The notes under the pieces are model-generated. The model had not been told where the DNA came from, ran no database searches, and worked only from the letters and a program-made list of their open reading frames with translations. From Thermocatellispora tengchongensis (GTDB lineage Bacteria; Actinomycetota; Actinomycetes; Streptosporangiales; Streptosporangiaceae): a DNA stretch of 64,000 nucleotides. Both the position numbers and the translations under genes were made by a program. Within the stretch, counting starts at the first letter, position 1; the number at the start of each line of letters is the position of its first letter. Shown here in pieces: positions 32,481 through 40,262 of the stretch. The DNA lies in NCBI RefSeq assembly GCF_014202315.1, contig NZ_JACHGN010000036.1, forward strand, positions 1 to 64,000, written 5' to 3'.

Positions 32481-33064
32481 CAGGTCACCCCTTTCTCCTT
32501 CAGATCCTTACGCAGGGCTCGGATGGCGTAGTAGAGCCGTGACTTCACAGTACCCGGTGGTATGCGTAAGACCTCGGCTGCCTCGTTAATCGTACGGTCC
32601 TTGAGATACGTTTCCTCGATCACCTCCCGGTGCTCGGCCGACAGGCGCTCCAGCGCGTCGGCGACGACCATCGCGGCGATGGTCTGCTCGGATTCGTCCG
32701 GCACCGATACAGTTTCGAGACCCGTGTCCTCGACCTCCTCCGGCCGGGCCCGGCGGCGACGCCGGCCATCGATGATGATTCGGCGGGCGACGGTCAGCAA
32801 CCACGCCCACAGCATGCCGGGCTCCTTGTTGAGCTTCCCGGCGTGGCGCCAGGCTCGGACCAGAGTCTCCTGGACTACGTCCTCTGCCCAGTGATGGTCG
32901 TTGCCGGTGGCCCGGCGGACATGATGGAGGAGACGGGACCCGAACGCCTCGTAGAGGGCGTGGATCATCCGCTCGTCCCGCTCGTTGATGCCATCGGGGT
33001 CCAAAGCTGCGGACTCCGGGCTGGGCTTCCGCGACACGGGCACATACTTGCAGCGATTGAGCAA
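32480..33064 (-). CDS. ECF RNA polymerase sigma factor
   Basis: This 194-aa sigma factor has a region 2 with FGSRLLHHVRRATGNDHHWAEDVVQETLVRAWRHAGKL and WLLTVARRIIIDGRRRRR, and a region 4 with LSAEHREVIEETYLKDRTINEAAEVLRIPPGTVKSRLYYAIRALR. It is of normal length, lacking regions 1 and 3. It heads a two-gene unit with its anti-sigma gene and is divergent from a set of exported proteins that may be its targets. Confidence 0.92.
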   Translation of the reverse strand: MLNRCKYVPVSRKPSPESAALDPDGINERDERMIHALYEAFGSRLLHHVRRATGNDHHWAEDVVQETLVRAWRHAGKLNKEPGMLWAWLLTVARRIIIDGRRRRRARPEEVEDTGLETVSVPDESEQTIAAMVVADALERLSAEHREVIEETYLKDRTINEAAEVLRIPPGTVKSRLYYAIRALRKDLKEKGVT

Positions 33065-33190
33065 CTAGTGGGTAACTTTTGTAACTTCCGTCATTTCCGG
33101 CTATCTCGTCACTTCTGATGAACCCTTCCACACCGGCCGCCGTACCTGTCTCCGAGATGGGCCCCTGGAGCCGACCGGAAGGACGATGGC
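33065..33190. promoter_or_regulatory. divergent promoter region with repeated TAAC and CGTCA motifs
   Basis: Between the sigma gene and the exported-protein genes, the + strand shows GGTAACTTTTGTAACTT (two TAAC units, about 33071-33087) and CGTCA at 33089 and 33107. GTAAC and CGTC resemble the -35 and -10 halves of ECF promoters, but the spacings (12 and 21 bp) do not fit a standard promoter exactly, so I only mark the region. Confidence 0.35.
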
Positions 33191-33718
33191 ATGACCAGCC
33201 GACGACGTCGCGCCGCCGCGCTCTTGCTGGGTATGGCCGCGCTGACCTGCGGCTGCGGAGCGGCTGAGGCCGAGACGCCGCGAGCCGCGGCCGGCGCGCA
33301 CCTCGGCGAGCACGCCGGAGACGGTCACCACCATGCGGTCCCTCATCTCCTCAACGCGACGGACAGCCCGACTGTGGGCGCGATCGTCACGGACGTCAAG
33401 GGATTCACGCTGTATCGCTACGACAAGGACACGGCCATACCCCCCGCCACCCGCTGCACCGACCGGTGCACCGACAAGTGGCAGCCGCTGCTCGCGGACC
33501 GCCACATGCACGGGCACGGCGTGCACCCGGAGCTGGTCGGCAAGGTACGGCGCCCCGACGGCTCCTGGCAGGCCACGCTGGCCGGCCACCCCCTCTACCG
33601 GTACCGCGGGGACACCAATCCGGGTGACATCAACGGCCACGGCCTGGGCGGCGAGTGGTACGCCGTGACGCCCAGCGGCCTGAAGGCCCCGAGCGCGCCC
33701 GGCGACACCACGAACTGA
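33191..33718 (+). CDS. secreted Lipoprotein_15-type repeat protein
   Basis: This 175-aa exported protein has a basic signal region and hydrophobic core ending ALTCGCG, a degenerate lipobox, followed by a His-rich stretch (HAGDGHHHAVPH). Two copies of the secreted repeat of unknown function follow: DVKGFTLYRYDKDT with CTDRCTDKWQPLL, and AGHPLYRYRGDTNPGDINGHGLGGEWYAV. These domains often accompany redox or electron-transfer gene sets in actinobacteria. It is the first gene of a likely four-gene run. Confidence 0.85.
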   Translation: MTSRRRRAAALLLGMAALTCGCGAAEAETPRAAAGAHLGEHAGDGHHHAVPHLLNATDSPTVGAIVTDVKGFTLYRYDKDTAIPPATRCTDRCTDKWQPLLADRHMHGHGVHPELVGKVRRPDGSWQATLAGHPLYRYRGDTNPGDINGHGLGGEWYAVTPSGLKAPSAPGDTTN

Positions 33719-33735
33719 TCATCCGGAGACGGCAG

Positions 33736-34377
33736 ATGCGCGGCATCCTCAAGTGGCCGTTCGGGCGCGGTGAGCTGCTCGTCCTGGTCCTCTTCCTGCT
33801 GGCGGGATCGATCGCGATCCTCATGACGGTGCCCAACAGCACCCCGGCATCCGGCGCCCAAACCGCCAATTTCGTATCGACCGCAACCTCGACGAAGCTC
33901 GGCCCGATCACCAAGGCCGACATCGATCTGCTGGTGAAGGTCCGCCAGGCCGGGCTGTGGGAGATCCCGACCGGCCAGCAGGCCGGGCAGCGCGGCAGCA
34001 GCGCGCGGGTCAAGGAGGTCGGCCGGCACCTGGTCGAGGACCACACCCAACTCGACAAGGAGGTGCGAGAGCTGGCGGCGCAGCTCGGCGTACTGCTGCC
34101 GAGCCAGCCGAGTGCCGACCAGCAGCGCTGGATGGCGGAGCTGTCCGGCAAGTTCGGCCAGGAGTACGACCTGGCGTTCGCCCAACTGCTGCGCGCGGCC
34201 CACGGCAAGGTCTTCACGGTCGTCGCCACTGTGCGCGCCGGCACCAGAAACGACCACATCCGCAACTTCGCCCAGAGGGCGGTCAACGTGGTCATGAAGC
34301 ACATGACCCTGCTGGAGAGCACGGGGCTGGTGGACTACACCGCCCTTCCGCAGCCTCCCGACCCGCCCACCACATAA
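33736..34377 (+). CDS. DUF4142 domain membrane-anchored protein
   Basis: This 213-aa protein has an N-terminal helix (ELLVLVLFLLAGSIAILMTVP) that anchors or exports it, then a ferritin-like helical DUF4142 domain: TKADIDLLVKVRQAGLWE, VKEVGRHLVEDHTQLDKEVRELAAQLG and FAQRAVNVVMKHMTLLEST. Function unknown. It starts 17 bp after the preceding gene and ends 10 bp before the next, so it is in the same operon. Confidence 0.87.
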   Translation: MRGILKWPFGRGELLVLVLFLLAGSIAILMTVPNSTPASGAQTANFVSTATSTKLGPITKADIDLLVKVRQAGLWEIPTGQQAGQRGSSARVKEVGRHLVEDHTQLDKEVRELAAQLGVLLPSQPSADQQRWMAELSGKFGQEYDLAFAQLLRAAHGKVFTVVATVRAGTRNDHIRNFAQRAVNVVMKHMTLLESTGLVDYTALPQPPDPPTT

Positions 34378-34387
34378 GGAGTCCACT

Positions 34388-35890
34388 TTGCAGCGAAGAC
34401 CATTCACCGTGGTACTGGCGGGCCTCGCGGTCGCCGTCAGCTCGGTGTCACTCAGCGTCGTCGGTGACTTCAGAGCCTCCGCCGACCACTGCACCGCCGA
34501 GGAGAAGGCCGCCAATCCCGAGGCGTGCGCCGGTGAGCAGGGGCCCTTCTCGGAGGACTTCATCGACATCCGCCAGGTGCAGCCGGTCTCCCCACCGCCC
34601 CGCTTCCAGCGCGGCGGATCGCGCGGGTCGTTCATCTCCCGCTGCGGCAGGAACGAGAACGGCCACTTCAACTCCGACAACTTCATCGTCGCGCCCGGCG
34701 TGACCAACGGCGCCCACCACCTGCACGACTACGTGGGCAACCTGTCCACCGACGCGTTCTCCACGGACGAGAGCCTGGCCGCGGCCGGTACGACCTGCCG
34801 CCTCGGCGACAAGTCCACCTACTTCTGGCCGGTCCTCCGCGCGATCACCCCGGTCGGGCAGGAGGAGGAGCGCAACGCGAGCGCGACCCCGACCGCCGAG
34901 GCCCAGGACCAGCAGGACCAGCAGGGTCAGCAGGGCCGGCAACAGGACCAGCAGGACCAGCAGGGCCAGCAACAGGACCAGCAGCAGGACCAGCAGGGTC
35001 AGCAGCAGGACGCGCAGAATACCCCGGCTCCTGAGGACACCGGCGCGGCGGCCCAGGACCCCGCCGCGGACCCGGCGGCAACGGACACCGCCGCGGCCCA
35101 GGACCCGGCCACGGCGGTGCCCGACGCGCAGCAACAGGACCCACAGAACCAGCAGGACCCACAGAACCAGCAGGACCAGCAGGACCAGCAAGGCCAGCAG
35201 GACCAGCAGGACGTCGCGGCCCTGTCCGCGCGGAACAACAACAACGACGATAACCGCAGACGCAGAGGCAGGGGCGACAACAACCAGAACACCCCCACGC
35301 CCACCCCCACCCAGGCCAACCCGACGCCGACGGCCACCAGCAGCGGCGAGCCGGGCGGCTCCGCGGACGGCAACGTGGGCACGGTGCTGCGCCCGACCTC
35401 GGTGACGATCCAGTTCCGCGGCAACCCGGTCTCCCGGGTCGTGGCGATGCCGAGGTTCATCCGGATCATCACCGGTGACGCCCGCGCCGCCACCAACGGC
35501 GGGGCCAACGCCAGGGCCCAGTGGACCTGCACCGGCTTCACCAACCGGATCACCACGCAGTACCCGCTGTGCCCGCGCGGCAGCCAGGTCGTCCGGATCT
35601 CGGACTTCCCGAGCTGCTGGGACGGCCAGAACACCGACAGCGCCAACCACCGCACCCACGTGGTGTTCCCGGACCCGGCGACCGGCGCCTGCCCCTCGGG
35701 CACCCGGGCCATCCCCCAGCTCCGGATCACCCTGACCTACCGCGTGCCGCCGGGGCCGGCGTTCGCGCTGGACAGTTTCCCGGAGCAGCTTCACAACCCG
35801 ATCACCGATCACAACGACTTCGTGAACGTGATGCCGAACAACCTCATGAACTTCGTGGTCAACTGCATCAACCGCGGACGTCGCTGCTGA
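34388..35890 (+). CDS. DUF1996 domain secreted protein with Gln/Asp-rich insertion
   Basis: This 500-aa exported protein has a signal peptide at residues 1-32. The DUF1996 domain is in two parts: residues about 80-155 with NGAHHLHDYVGN and YFWPVLR, and residues about 330-495 with FRGNPVSRV, FPSCWDGQNTDSANHRTHVV and NPITDHNDFVNV. The conserved histidine/aspartate motifs suggest a hydrolase-like or binding fold. Between the halves, about 175 residues are low complexity: QQDQQGQQ-type repeats, then Ala/Pro, Asn/Arg and Thr-Pro tracts. The TTG start follows AAGGAG at good spacing. Conserved cysteines suggest disulphides outside the cell. Confidence 0.87.
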   Translation: MQRRPFTVVLAGLAVAVSSVSLSVVGDFRASADHCTAEEKAANPEACAGEQGPFSEDFIDIRQVQPVSPPPRFQRGGSRGSFISRCGRNENGHFNSDNFIVAPGVTNGAHHLHDYVGNLSTDAFSTDESLAAAGTTCRLGDKSTYFWPVLRAITPVGQEEERNASATPTAEAQDQQDQQGQQGRQQDQQDQQGQQQDQQQDQQGQQQDAQNTPAPEDTGAAAQDPAADPAATDTAAAQDPATAVPDAQQQDPQNQQDPQNQQDQQDQQGQQDQQDVAALSARNNNNDDNRRRRGRGDNNQNTPTPTPTQANPTPTATSSGEPGGSADGNVGTVLRPTSVTIQFRGNPVSRVVAMPRFIRIITGDARAATNGGANARAQWTCTGFTNRITTQYPLCPRGSQVVRISDFPSCWDGQNTDSANHRTHVVFPDPATGACPSGTRAIPQLRITLTYRVPPGPAFALDSFPEQLHNPITDHNDFVNVMPNNLMNFVVNCINRGRRC

Positions 35891-35966
35891 TCCCCCTTGA
35901 TCCGGCCCACCGGCACTCCGGAGCGCGGTCCGGGCGCCGGTGGGCTGCCCCCAACCAGGAGAGTCC

Positions 35967-36740
35967 ATGAAAAGCAGGCGCGCCCCCAGCTACAAGCGCC
36001 GCCCCAATACGAACCTGTGGCTCATCGCCATGGGGGTGATCCTCACCGGGGCGCTGACGTTCGCCATCGTGTCCCTGCTCACGGGCTGGGGCGCCCAGGC
36101 CGTCGCCTCGGCGCGGGCCTTCCTAGAGTTCTACGTCGGCGTCTTCGCCCTGGTCAGCTTCACCCTCACGTGCGTGCTCGGCGTCGCGGCGACCGAGCGC
36201 ATGATCCTCAAGATCGAGCATCGGATTCTCGCCCAGCGGGTGCACCGGGCCGTCGCGACCCTGGGCATCGGCTTCCTCCTGACCCACATCCTGCTCAAGG
36301 TGGACGGCGGGCGCATCGGCGCCGCCGGCGCCGTCATCCCGTTCGCGGGCGGCGTCGGCCTCTGGGCGAGCGTCGGCGCGATAGCCGGAGACCTCATGCT
36401 GCTGGTCTTCGTCACCGGCATCATCCGCGGCAGGTTCGCCCGCTCCACCAAGCCCTGGGTGTGGCGGGCCCTTCACGACGTGGCCTACCTGGCCTGGCCC
36501 GTCTCCATCCTGCACGGCCTGCTCGCCGGACGGCCCCCCGCCAACTGGGTGGTGTGGTGCTACGCGCTCTCCCTCGTCGCCGTCGGCATCGCCCTGGCCA
36601 TCCGCCTGATCAGCACGGCCGGCACCCGCGAGACCGCGGAGACACCGCGGATCGAGGTCGCCAAGAGACCCGCCGAGCCGGTGGCCCGCGTGTTCACCCT
36701 CCGCTCGGTGGACGACCTCCAACGCCGCAAGACCGGCTGA
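35967..36740 (+). CDS. ferric-reductase-like transmembrane protein
   Basis: This 257-aa membrane protein has about six helices, with histidines positioned in pairs inside helices: HRAVATLGIGFLLTHILLKV and HDVAYLAWPVSILHGLL. This matches heme-b binding in the ferric reductase/cytochrome b domain. No soluble FAD/NAD domain is attached. A downstream NuoF-ferredoxin fusion gene could supply electrons. The ATG at 35967 follows AGGAGAG. It is the last of the run starting with the Lipoprotein_15-type gene. Confidence 0.8.
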   Translation: MKSRRAPSYKRRPNTNLWLIAMGVILTGALTFAIVSLLTGWGAQAVASARAFLEFYVGVFALVSFTLTCVLGVAATERMILKIEHRILAQRVHRAVATLGIGFLLTHILLKVDGGRIGAAGAVIPFAGGVGLWASVGAIAGDLMLLVFVTGIIRGRFARSTKPWVWRALHDVAYLAWPVSILHGLLAGRPPANWVVWCYALSLVAVGIALAIRLISTAGTRETAETPRIEVAKRPAEPVARVFTLRSVDDLQRRKTG

Positions 36741-37238
36741 CCCGACCCGAGTGGGAACCCCAGGTGTGTCGCCCTCCCACCTCCTCCCGAACCCGGGCAC
36801 CCCTTCGGGGGACGGGAAGTGTCCGGGCACCGGGTGGATCTTCCGCAAGGCGCCACCTCCGAGTGTGTCACCGTTCGGGAGGAGGCGGCCGGAGGGTGTC
36901 GCGTTTCCGCAAGTTCCGGAATCCACCCTCATCCCGTCGGGCGCAAGATCCACCGTTGCCCGGACACTCCCCCACCTCTTCCCGGACGGGGACACACCCT
37001 CGGGACGGCGGACGGGGCCCGGCAGGGAGAGGCGACGCGCCGGTGAAGCGGTGCAGACGGCGTGCAGGCACAGCGTGGGTGCGATGAGCGGAGGGCCCCG
37101 CATGGCGAGGGCGGGCGATGACGGCGACGCGGGCGGGTGCGATCTCAACGTGTGTGAGTGGGAGACCGTGAGTGGCCAGGTGGGTGCGATGACTTCATTG
37201 CGACGACGGGTTGTGGCGGCTCGGGCGCGGGTCGTGCC
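36741..37238. repeat. non-coding region with long inverted and direct repeats
   Basis: No gene is seen. GTGTCCGGGCACCGGGTGGA (from about 36822) is matched in inverted orientation by TCCACCGTTGCCCGGACAC (about 36950-36968), giving arms of about 30 bp with a few mismatches and a spacer of about 110 bp. Direct copies of a CCCACCTC-TCCCG-ACGGG-type block lie at about 36776 and 36970, and GTGTGTC recurs twice. The patchwork suggests a decayed repeat family or folded RNA. Confidence 0.65.
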
Positions 37239-37331
37239 TGGACTGAGGAGCGCAGGGAGCGTAGCGACCGGAGTGACGAGGGAAGGCATGACCCTGTGGG
37301 GCGCCCGAGCCTGCCCGTGCGGAGCACGGGC
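37239..37331 (+). repeat. dispersed intergenic repeat, copy 2
   Basis: TGGACTGAGGAGCG-AGGGAGCGTAGCGACC and the following GACGAGGGAAG and GGGGCGCCCGAGCC blocks align with 21111-21203. The copy ends with the hairpin GCCCGTGC-GGA-GCACGGGC (37313-37331). The loop GGA is the same in both copies while the stem bases differ on both sides and still pair. It ends 18 bp before the NuoF-like start codon. Confidence 0.8.
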
Positions 37332-37349
37332 CATGAGCACGGAGCGCGC

Positions 37350-38810
37350 ATGATTCTGCACAAAGTGCCTGATGTTCGGCATGTGGGAGAGGCTCGGTTG
37401 ACCGCGGGGCTGGATCGGCATCGGCGGCTCGACTACGAGACGCATCGGGAGTTCCACCCTGAGCCGCCGCGTCACACGGTCGAGGAGATCGTGGCCATGG
37501 CGGAGGCCGTGGATCTGCGGGGGCGGGGTGGGGCGGCCTTTCCGTTCGCGCGGAAGTTCTCCGCGGTGGTGGCGGCGGCTCGGCGGAAGAACGCCGAGGT
37601 CGTCGTGGTGGTGAACGGTACGGAGGGGGAGCCGGCCAGTACGAAGGACAAGATGCTGCTGCTGCGCAAGCCGCACCTGATCATCGACGGGGCGCTGATC
37701 GCGGCCGACGCGCTGAACGCGGTGGAGGTCGTGATCGGGGTGGCCGAGGGGCACATGGCGCAGAACTCGATCATCGCGGCGGTGGAGGAGCGCAAGCTCG
37801 ACGGGTACGTGCGGGTGGTCGGGTTGCCCGAGCGGTTCGTGACCGGTGAGGGCGGCTCCGTCGTGAACGGGATCATGGGGCGGGAGGCCGTGCCGCGCGG
37901 GCGCGGCGGGCGTACCAGCGACAGCGGTGTGCGCAGCCTGCCGACCCTGTTGTCCAATGCCGAGACCTACTCCCAGCTCGCCATCCTGTCGCAGTACGGG
38001 CCGGACGGCTACGCCGAGGCCGGGGCGCCGGACGAGCCCGGGACCGTGCTGCTGACCATCGGCGGGTCGGCGATGCGGCCGGCCGTGGTGGAGACGCCGA
38101 CCGGCGTGCCGCTGGCCACCGTGCTGGACATCTGCGGCGCGGTGGTGGGGGACGGGGTGCTGGTCGGCGGCTACCACGGGCGGTGGCTGACCCCGGTGGA
38201 CGCGGCCTCGGTGCCGGTCTCGCGCAAGAGCCTGGCCGACGTCGGCGGCGTGCTCGGCGCCGGCATCATCGTGCCCCTGGGCGGGGAGACCTGCCCCCTG
38301 GGCGAGACGGTGCGGGTGACCTCCTATCTGGCGGCGCAGTCGGCGGGTCAGTGCGGCCCGTGCCGGCTCGGGCTGCCCGACGTGGCGTACCTGCTGAAGG
38401 ACCTGTCCGACGGGAACGGGTCGATCGAGGCGGTGCGGTGGGCCGCCGTCGGGACGCGCGGCCGGGGCGCGTGCTCGCACCCCGACGGGACCTCGCGCTT
38501 CGTGCTGTCCGCCCTGGACACCTTCAAGGACGACATCTCCCAGCATCTGATGAACGGCACCTGCGGCCGTCCGGTGTACGGCCTGCTGCCGATCCCCGCG
38601 GACGACGACTCCAAGCTGCGCCTGGTGGTGGACTGGACCCGCTGCCAGGGGCACGGCCTGTGCGCGAAGCTGTTCCCCGACCGGGTGAACCTGGACGCGC
38701 ACGGCTACCCGGTGATCTCCGACTCTCCCGTGTCCAACTCGCTCCTGCCACAGGCGCGTAAGGCGATCGAGATGTGCCCGGCCCTGGCGCTGCGCATAGA
38801 GGAGGGATAG
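37350..38810 (+). CDS. NuoF-like flavoprotein fused to a ferredoxin domain
   Basis: This 486-aa protein has an FMN/NADH-type fold (AVDLRGRGGAAFPFARKFSAV, VVNGTEGEPASTKDKMLL) as in NuoF. The SLBB-like part follows, then the 4Fe-4S site (SAGQCGPCRLG and a later RGRGACSHPDGT). The C-terminal about 65 residues are a small ferredoxin: DWTRCQGHGLCAKLFPDRV and AIEMCPALALRIEE, whose C-x5-C spacing suggests a 3Fe-4S or altered cluster. It lacks partners NuoE/NuoG. It probably passes electrons from NAD(P)H to a membrane acceptor such as the ferric-reductase-like protein upstream. The ATG at 37350 follows GGAGCG. Confidence 0.85.
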   Translation: MILHKVPDVRHVGEARLTAGLDRHRRLDYETHREFHPEPPRHTVEEIVAMAEAVDLRGRGGAAFPFARKFSAVVAAARRKNAEVVVVVNGTEGEPASTKDKMLLLRKPHLIIDGALIAADALNAVEVVIGVAEGHMAQNSIIAAVEERKLDGYVRVVGLPERFVTGEGGSVVNGIMGREAVPRGRGGRTSDSGVRSLPTLLSNAETYSQLAILSQYGPDGYAEAGAPDEPGTVLLTIGGSAMRPAVVETPTGVPLATVLDICGAVVGDGVLVGGYHGRWLTPVDAASVPVSRKSLADVGGVLGAGIIVPLGGETCPLGETVRVTSYLAAQSAGQCGPCRLGLPDVAYLLKDLSDGNGSIEAVRWAAVGTRGRGACSHPDGTSRFVLSALDTFKDDISQHLMNGTCGRPVYGLLPIPADDDSKLRLVVDWTRCQGHGLCAKLFPDRVNLDAHGYPVISDSPVSNSLLPQARKAIEMCPALALRIEEG

Positions 38811-39044
38811 CCCCCGCACAGTTCCCCCAGACCGCCCCCCGGCGCCTTCCTCACCCGCCCACGGAGCCGGGGGGCTCCCCCTTTTCCCGCTTGTGCTCGA
38901 TCGGCCGAACCAACGGGCCCGGCCTGGCGTCGAATCGGTTGCGCGCACGTGCGCGTACGGTGCCGGCATGTACAAAGATTGAGTAAATAGGCAGACTTGA
39001 CCGACCGGGGTCCAGGCCGCAGTCGAAGCAGTGGCGGGGGAGTG

Positions 39045-40262
39045 GTGAGCACGAGCGGGCCGCCGATGAGCGCGGAAGGCGTCGAGCATGCCCTCCGGCA
39101 GCGGCGGGCGGAGTTCGAGCGCCTGTCGGGCGACCTGCTGGACCTGGAGTCCCACTCCGGCTACCTGCTGCTCAAGGGCGCGGAGCTGACCGGCGAGACC
39201 AAGCGCCGCTGGGAGCGGGCCGAGGCCGGCATCGCCACGCTGTGGTGGCTGTTCGACGCGTTCCGGCGCACGCTGGAGAAGGCGGAGGAGGTCAGGGCGC
39301 GCCGCCCGCGGCCGGGCGCCGCCGAGCTGGCCGAGCTGACCGCGCTGCTCACCGGGCCCTCGGTGGAGATGAAGGTCGAGGACGTGCCGGTGGAGCGCCG
39401 CTCCCTGGTGCGCGCCGCCGCCGAGTGGCTGACCCTGGACCAGGTGCTGCGCCGCATGGACGACGCCTACCGCGAGAGCGCCCAGACCATCGCGGCGGTC
39501 GATTCCGCCTGGACGGTGCTGGCGCCGCGGGTCAACGCGGCCGAGGCGGTGTGGGACTCCGCGCGCAGGCTGGCCGAGGAGCTGGGCGAGCCCGACCCCG
39601 AGTTGGTGCGCCTCGGCGAGGCGCTGGTGGCGCTGCGCGACGCGGCCAGGTCCGACCCGCTCACCTACGCCACCGGCGACCCGCGCGAGCTGGCCGAGAT
39701 GGACCGGTTCGCGGCCGAGCTGGCCGACCGGCGGGGCCTGCTGGAGCAGGCGGTGCGGATCAAGGCGGGCTACGCGGAGCGGGTGGCGGCGCTGGCGGCG
39801 CGGCTCGACGAGGTCGAGCGGGCCGAACTGGCCGTGGTCGAGGCCCGCGACCTGGTGCTGATCAAGATCGCGAACCCGGTGCTGCCCGCCATGCCCGACC
39901 AGGCGCGTACGCTGCGCGACCGGCTCGACGCGCTCGACGGGCTGCGCGGCGCCGGCGACTGGACCGACCTCGCCCGCCGGATGACCGAGCTGGAACGCGC
40001 GGCCGACGAGGCGCTCGCCCAGGCGCGGGCCACGGCCGAGGCGGTGACCGGCCTGATCGCCCGGCGCGACGAGCTGCGCGGCCGGCTGGAGGCGTTCAAG
40101 GCCAAGGCGGTGCGCCTGGGCCGGGCGGAGGACGCCGAGCTCGGCTACCTGTACCGGCGAGCCCATGATCTGCTCTGGACGGCCCCGTGCGACCTGCGCC
40201 AGTCCACGGTCGCGGTGGCGGGCTACCAGCGGGCGATCTCACAGACTGGAGCGGGCGGATGA
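39045..40262 (+). CDS. coiled-coil protein of the pknG operon
   Basis: This 405-aa soluble protein is almost wholly helical with heptad-like runs (QRRAEFERLSGDLLDLESH, LAELTALL, AARLDEVERAELAVVEARDLV, RRMTELERAADEALAQARATAEAV). No catalytic motif is seen. It is the first gene of the seven-gene operon; its TGA overlaps the pknG ATG (ATGA), so it is made together with the kinase. The GTG at 39045 follows GGGGGAG. A scaffold role or a role as kinase substrate is plausible but inferred. Confidence 0.75.
   Translation: MSTSGPPMSAEGVEHALRQRRAEFERLSGDLLDLESHSGYLLLKGAELTGETKRRWERAEAGIATLWWLFDAFRRTLEKAEEVRARRPRPGAAELAELTALLTGPSVEMKVEDVPVERRSLVRAAAEWLTLDQVLRRMDDAYRESAQTIAAVDSAWTVLAPRVNAAEAVWDSARRLAEELGEPDPELVRLGEALVALRDAARSDPLTYATGDPRELAEMDRFAAELADRRGLLEQAVRIKAGYAERVAALAARLDEVERAELAVVEARDLVLIKIANPVLPAMPDQARTLRDRLDALDGLRGAGDWTDLARRMTELERAADEALAQARATAEAVTGLIARRDELRGRLEAFKAKAVRLGRAEDAELGYLYRRAHDLLWTAPCDLRQSTVAVAGYQRAISQTGAGG

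Noticed and set aside
36123-40166. A 1347-codon minus-strand frame across several genes and the repeat region
   Set aside because: It crosses NuoF-like, coiled-coil and ferric-reductase-like genes in antisense and contains no known fold; typical of GC-rich third positions.
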